This document shows positions 48,421-52,573 of a stretch of DNA of 52,573 nucleotides, piece by piece. Both the position numbers and the translations under genes were made by a program. The notes under the pieces are model-generated. The model worked only from the letters and a program-made list of their open reading frames with translations. It had not been told where the DNA came from and did no database searches. Source of the stretch: Collodictyon triciliatum (taxonomy: Eukaryota; CRuMs). The stretch lies in contig JBHJMP010000839.1 in NCBI GenBank assembly GCA_043381765.1, positions 1 through 52,573 of the forward strand, read 5' to 3'. The first letter of the stretch is position 1; every line of letters starts with the position of its first letter.

Positions 48421-51400
48421 TCACTCTTGAGATAACCACACAATAAATGCGTGGCCTGTCTCAGACTTGTCATTCTTGCCCCAGACACGCAGCCATTCGC
48501 CACAAAAATACCGGAGCTGCTTCATCATAACCACCTTCTCGGCCATTTCAATGTGTCCCATTTGTGTATCCGCTAACTGAGCTGCGTTAAAAGCATCTAC
48601 TAGAGTAATAACTGCTCGTTTCAGCAAAATCCGGGCAGAGACCATTTGAACAGTTACAGCCTTTTCAGCCCATGCAATAATGACAGAATGTTTTTCCAGA
48701 AAAATTTTTGGCTCAAGTTCAATAAGTTGTGCCAGAAATATGCTCAGATAGCTCTCTCGAGAGTCACTCCCACTGATAATATTTGTCTTTCCTGCCTGAA
48801 AAAAATTGTCTGCCATCAGCACTTGGAGGATTTGATGAACATGTTGCTGGAAGAAGGCTTTCTCGGATGTTGCAAGGTTGCACAGGCACTCCACTTGTGT
48901 GAGGGACTGAACAGACAGGAGAGCTGTAACGAGCTGAGGCAAATAAATGCCGATGTTGACACCACAGCCCATGCGACTTATGGTACCCACTATATTGGCT
49001 GCAGAGTCGCGTATCCTGCTTGATTCGCATCTCTGAGATACATTTATTTGAATTTATGTTAATGTATGACGAGGTCTCTTGCATACTCACAGTCTGTCAA
49101 TCTCTATGCAGTTTGTTATGATGCAATTTTTTTGGGTTATGAATATAAATCCTATTCCCAGTCAATATGCATGTACTGACCTGAAGTAGTGGCATACACA
49201 CGTCCAACATATGAGTTGTTAGCGTATCATCAAGTGGGATTCCCCGCAGTTCTCTGAGAATGGAATCAGCGAGTTGCAGACTTGCAGGCAAGATAAAGCT
49301 GTCAACAGAATCCTCCTGCTCTTCTGGTGCCAGCGCCTGTTTCAGCATGTTTGGTTGTAAAATCGAGCTGAATTGAAAGAAAAATAACATATGACAGAAA
49401 TTCGATTATGTGGCATGTATGTTAAATGAATTCTAGTTGCTTTTGTGCTTATTCCAACATTCAATAAAGGGTTGGTTCCTTATAATTTCATATATGTAGT
49501 ATGATTGCAATAGTTAGTTGCTAAAGTATGACAAACTAGAATTCTTGCTGCCGACGTTTGCATGATTTTGATATTTATTCCATACAGATACACATGCGTG
49601 GATTGGTCAAAGTTACTCACCAGTCCGTATATTTGGGAGAGTGTATTTACAACAGCTGCGATACACTGGAAAAAAAAAATAGAAATGTAAAACAGTTGCT
49701 TGATGAATTAAGCAGAAAGGGGCATACTTCTGAATTTTTTTCTTCATCGAATTTGCTCCTGTATTAAACAAACTATACCTGAGTGCTGGAGATGCCTGAC
49801 AATATTTTTGCTAGGACTAAAATCAAGGGATGCAGCAGTTGAACACATTCAAGAGAGCATGAAGCGCGCCAAAACGTCTTAACAATCACATCTTGAAGAT
49901 ATATGAAACTTACCCCCTGACAAAGGCTCAAATTTAGTGCAACAAGGATGTATGAATAATCATTTGTTTGCTTAGCTAGGCATATCGAAATATGCGGTTT
50001 TCTGATGAGTGATGTTGAAAACAATCCTATCTTTCAAGATTCTCAGGATAGCCTATGTTGAAAAACAAAATAAAAATGGGTACAAACAGAATATAATTGC
50101 AAGGCTGTTGACATTGCGGATGATATTGCCAGAAGGACTGGTTTTAGCTGTTCTGGTGAAAGGAAGCAAATCATTTTCTGAATTGTACAACAAGCTGCTC
50201 TTTGCACTTGAGCATGTTCAGAATAGAACAAATATAAAACTCCCTATTTAAGATGCATATTAATCACACACAGCGTTTCAGTATTGAGTACTTTGGAATT
50301 GAAATGATTTATGGTGTATATGGATGCAAATTATTTGGTTAAATTGAGAACCTGCAAGGAGGGATAAAAGTAAATGGATGGTTCGTTTGAATAGTACATC
50401 CATTCGGAGTAATTACCCAAAGACCAACATGCTGTCACCTGGAGAACTGCCTGTCATTAATTAAAAAAATAAAATTAATTATCATTTTTTGGCCTTTCTG
50501 ATTCAAAAAACATTGAAATAGGGCTTTTTGTATTGAAAATGATACATTTTGATGTCTGATTCTGGAGTATAGATACGACGTTATGATTGGCACTTTATCG
50601 GGTATTATAGTTGTAAAGGGTTCCGATATCATCCCTAAGAAAAGTAAGAAGCTTTCTTCTTCTCCTTCTTGCATCACACAATTTAATCCTCTCTGAAAAA
50701 AAATTGATGATTCAGACAATTATTTCAATTATGCAGGTGACTACTTTCTGCTTGATACTATCATTTGTGAAATCATTTATAGGGATTATGATTGCATCTA
50801 TGATTCTTTGAATCGAATAAAGAGAAAAAAATGATTACATCTATGATTGGCTCTGCTCCTTCAATAACCTCTTTTTGGTAATGCACAGATAAAATGTTAA
50901 AAATTTCGATTGCAGAGCATCGCAAAGGCCATTCTCCGTTTTCATTCATGAAAATATCTGTTTCTGTGTCCGAAGCCGTAAAATAATGCACTTCCAACCC
51001 ACCTCTAAAACATGGGGATAAGCATATGAGAGGATGCCTTATTCCTTCATATGTCAAGCAAGTAAATAAAATGGAAGGAAATCGCTACCTTTCCTCTGCA
51101 TGAAAGTATTTCGGGTGCACAGAGTGAGAAAATTGGGCCGATGTTGTATGAAGGTCATTTGAATGAAAGGATTGATGATACGATGCATCCAATATCAATG
51201 TAAGGAAAATATCACCCACTAATCTGAAATAAGTACATCAGCATATTAAAAGGGATGCATCAATTAAAATAGTCATTCATGCTTCGCGTTGGCTGTGCTA
51301 AACTAAATCTAGTTGTAAAAATAAATTACTCTGGAGTAATGCTCTGTAACTCTGAATAAAGCATATCATCTCGAAATAAACTGAGAAAGAGCTCGAGTAG

Positions 51401-52377
51401 CGCAAGGCATATGTCCGAGGAACCTGCCTGTTAGATTGTTAGACGTGGGATCGAAAAGCGTGAAAAACAGAAAATATTGAGATATTTGAATTATTTCGAA
51501 AAGTAAGACAAAGGTACAACCTTGAATAATCGTTTTATGTACTCCATATTTTCTACGATATATACTACCACTCGTGATGAGCAGTCGTTAGCTAGAAAAC
51601 TCAGCAAAGAAACACAGAGGTTTTGCACCGCCAGGGATTCTACCGATTGGAAGAAATCAAGACACTGCATTTTGTCAGAGTTGAAGTTATCGATCTATCC
51701 ATGGAATAACTTCATAACCTGATTTCATTATCTTACATTAAACTGATGAATTATTATGCAGCGAAAATGCAACATAAGCATTATTGAACCTCAAGAATAT
51801 TGTCCACATCGATGTTAACATGGGGTCCAGGGATTGATAATCTACAATTTATCAGCCGAAGAGCGCCTAATCTCACTGCGTGTGGAAATGAAGAACGACA
51901 CAGATGTGTAGATAAACTGTCCATATCACGATAAAATTCATTTCCGTATCTATTTAGTGTTTCGTTACAGGAGAATATTTCTTCGGTGATAATCAATATC
52001 CCTTCAAGCGAGCACACTATTACATCAACTCTGTCTGAAGCCAGTAATTCTTTGGTCATTCTTGAAAACGTCTCCCAAACAATAATGGAATCCACCTTGC
52101 ATAATGCAGCAGACAGCACCATGTACAAGGCTCGTTGAGTGGTGGTCGACTGCAGGGAAACCGAACCTAACCAGACACAGAAACATCTCTGCAGTAGGGA
52201 CATGGTATATCCAACCAACAAGCTAGTATTATCCTGGGTCGTCTCCAGCCTCCCCATGAGGCGTCTCATCTGCAAGCTTATGCAAAGGCAGAAATCGCTT
52301 GTCGTTGCAGGACTGTCAAATAATATCTCTGTCAAGATGGGGATGCTAGAAGGGTTCTGTGGTGCCTGGTGAAGGAG
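48421..52377 (-). CDS. Importin-beta-like HEAT-repeat protein, 5' end outside the window
   Basis: The gene reads right to left. Firm exons are 51790-52377 (196 codons, phase 0) and 51521-51664 (48 codons), followed by exons near 51340-51430, 51090-51225, 50832-51010, 50500-50700, 50050-50230, 49780-49920, 49190-49370 and a terminal exon ending in a stop at 48421. The product is a run of amphipathic helix pairs such as SSDICLALLELFLSLFRDDM, VQRAACCTIQKMICFL and LLHPLILVLAKILSGI, typical of HEAT solenoids. The first segment (ILFDSPATTSDFCLCISLQM, then TQRALYMVLSAALCKVDS) follows the layout of the N-terminal region of transportin-3/importin-13-type carriers, so a nuclear transport receptor is the best guess. 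The C-terminal part (RILLKRAVITLVDAFNAAQL to the end) is too diverged for me to name. The N-terminus lies beyond the window. A micro-insertion abuts one splice donor near 50832. Confidence 0.72.
50789..50848 (+). repeat. Micro-insertion with flanking direct repeats, copy 6 (at a splice donor)
   Basis: TGATTGCATCTATGATT (50789-50805) and TGATTACATCTATGATT (50832-50848), differing at one base, flank a 26-nt insert that begins CTTTGAATCGAATAAAG and ends in seven A's. On the gene strand the right-hand repeat spans the exon end (PIID) and donor GTAATC of the HEAT gene. The left-hand copy carries GCAATC at the same position. Confidence 0.85.
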
Positions 52378-52475
52378 CTGCAATAAACAAGTCGAGTAGG
52401 TTTATATTACACTTATGTTTATAATATCCCGTAGGGTTCGTTTGAAAGCAGTAAATATGAAATGAACGTCCAACG

Positions 52476-52573
52476 CAAACAAACAAACAAACAAACAAAC
52501 AAACAAACAAACAAACAAACAAACAAACAAACAAACAAACAAACAAACAAACAAACAAACAAACAAACAAACA
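52476..52573. repeat. (CAAA)n microsatellite
   Basis: About 24 perfect CAAA units run to the right edge, within an intron of the HEAT-repeat gene (upstream of acceptor 52378-52379 on the minus strand). The array continues beyond the window. Confidence 0.97.

Noticed and set aside
52346-52573. FVCL repeat protein at the right edge
   Set aside because: It is a reading of the (CAAA)n microsatellite in an intron.

Overview
The window is eukaryotic nuclear DNA from a draft assembly. It is AT-rich, and its genes are split into many short exons separated by mostly 70-350 nt GT-AG introns, with many simple repeats and four runs of N. All three stop codons end genes here (TAA, TAG and TGA), so the standard genetic code applies and most ciliates are excluded. 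The most telling gene is a P4-ATPase fused to a twin-domain guanylyl cyclase, an architecture described from alveolates. Together with the intron and repeat style, this suggests a SAR-group protist. A foraminiferan such as Reticulomyxa is my guess, not something the sequence proves.

Layout, left to right: a 10-bp minisatellite; the 3' part of an EF-hand-like protein gene (+); an M20 metallopeptidase (-); head-to-head with it a complete DENND10/FAM45-type DENN protein (+, 10 exons); a UDP-sugar pyrophosphorylase (-); a Myb/SANT-domain protein (-); about 4 kb without a recognisable gene, holding a gap and an 11-bp minisatellite; a DCAF12-type WD40 substrate receptor (+, 9 exons); the P4-ATPase/guanylyl cyclase fusion (-, about 13 kb of genomic sequence); a DUF506 (PDDEXK-like) protein (+); two tandem CDK-family kinases (+, 8 exons each) that share five intron positions and phases; about 2.2 kb without a recognisable gene; and an importin-like HEAT-repeat protein (-) that runs off the right end.

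The genes do not form a pathway. They are unrelated housekeeping and signalling genes: cGMP synthesis coupled to a flippase-like module, CUL4 ubiquitylation, endosomal DENN function, nucleotide-sugar synthesis, transcription-type CDKs and nuclear transport. I rebuilt exon structures by hand from splice signals, reading phase and family resemblance. Where every exon phase agrees (DENND10, DCAF12, both CDKs, the C-terminal half of DUF506, and the N-terminus and both catalytic cores of the cyclase) the models are firm.

The least expected signal is a family of tiny insertions of about 21-46 bp sharing the core TTTATTCGATTCAAAG next to a T-run (an A-tail when read on the other strand). Six copies are each flanked by 11-19 bp direct repeats. 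They look like retroposed micro-elements and I know of no description of them. The second notable result is that the two cyclase domains have lost complementary catalytic residues, leaving one composite GTP-specific site in the inverted order known from alveolates.
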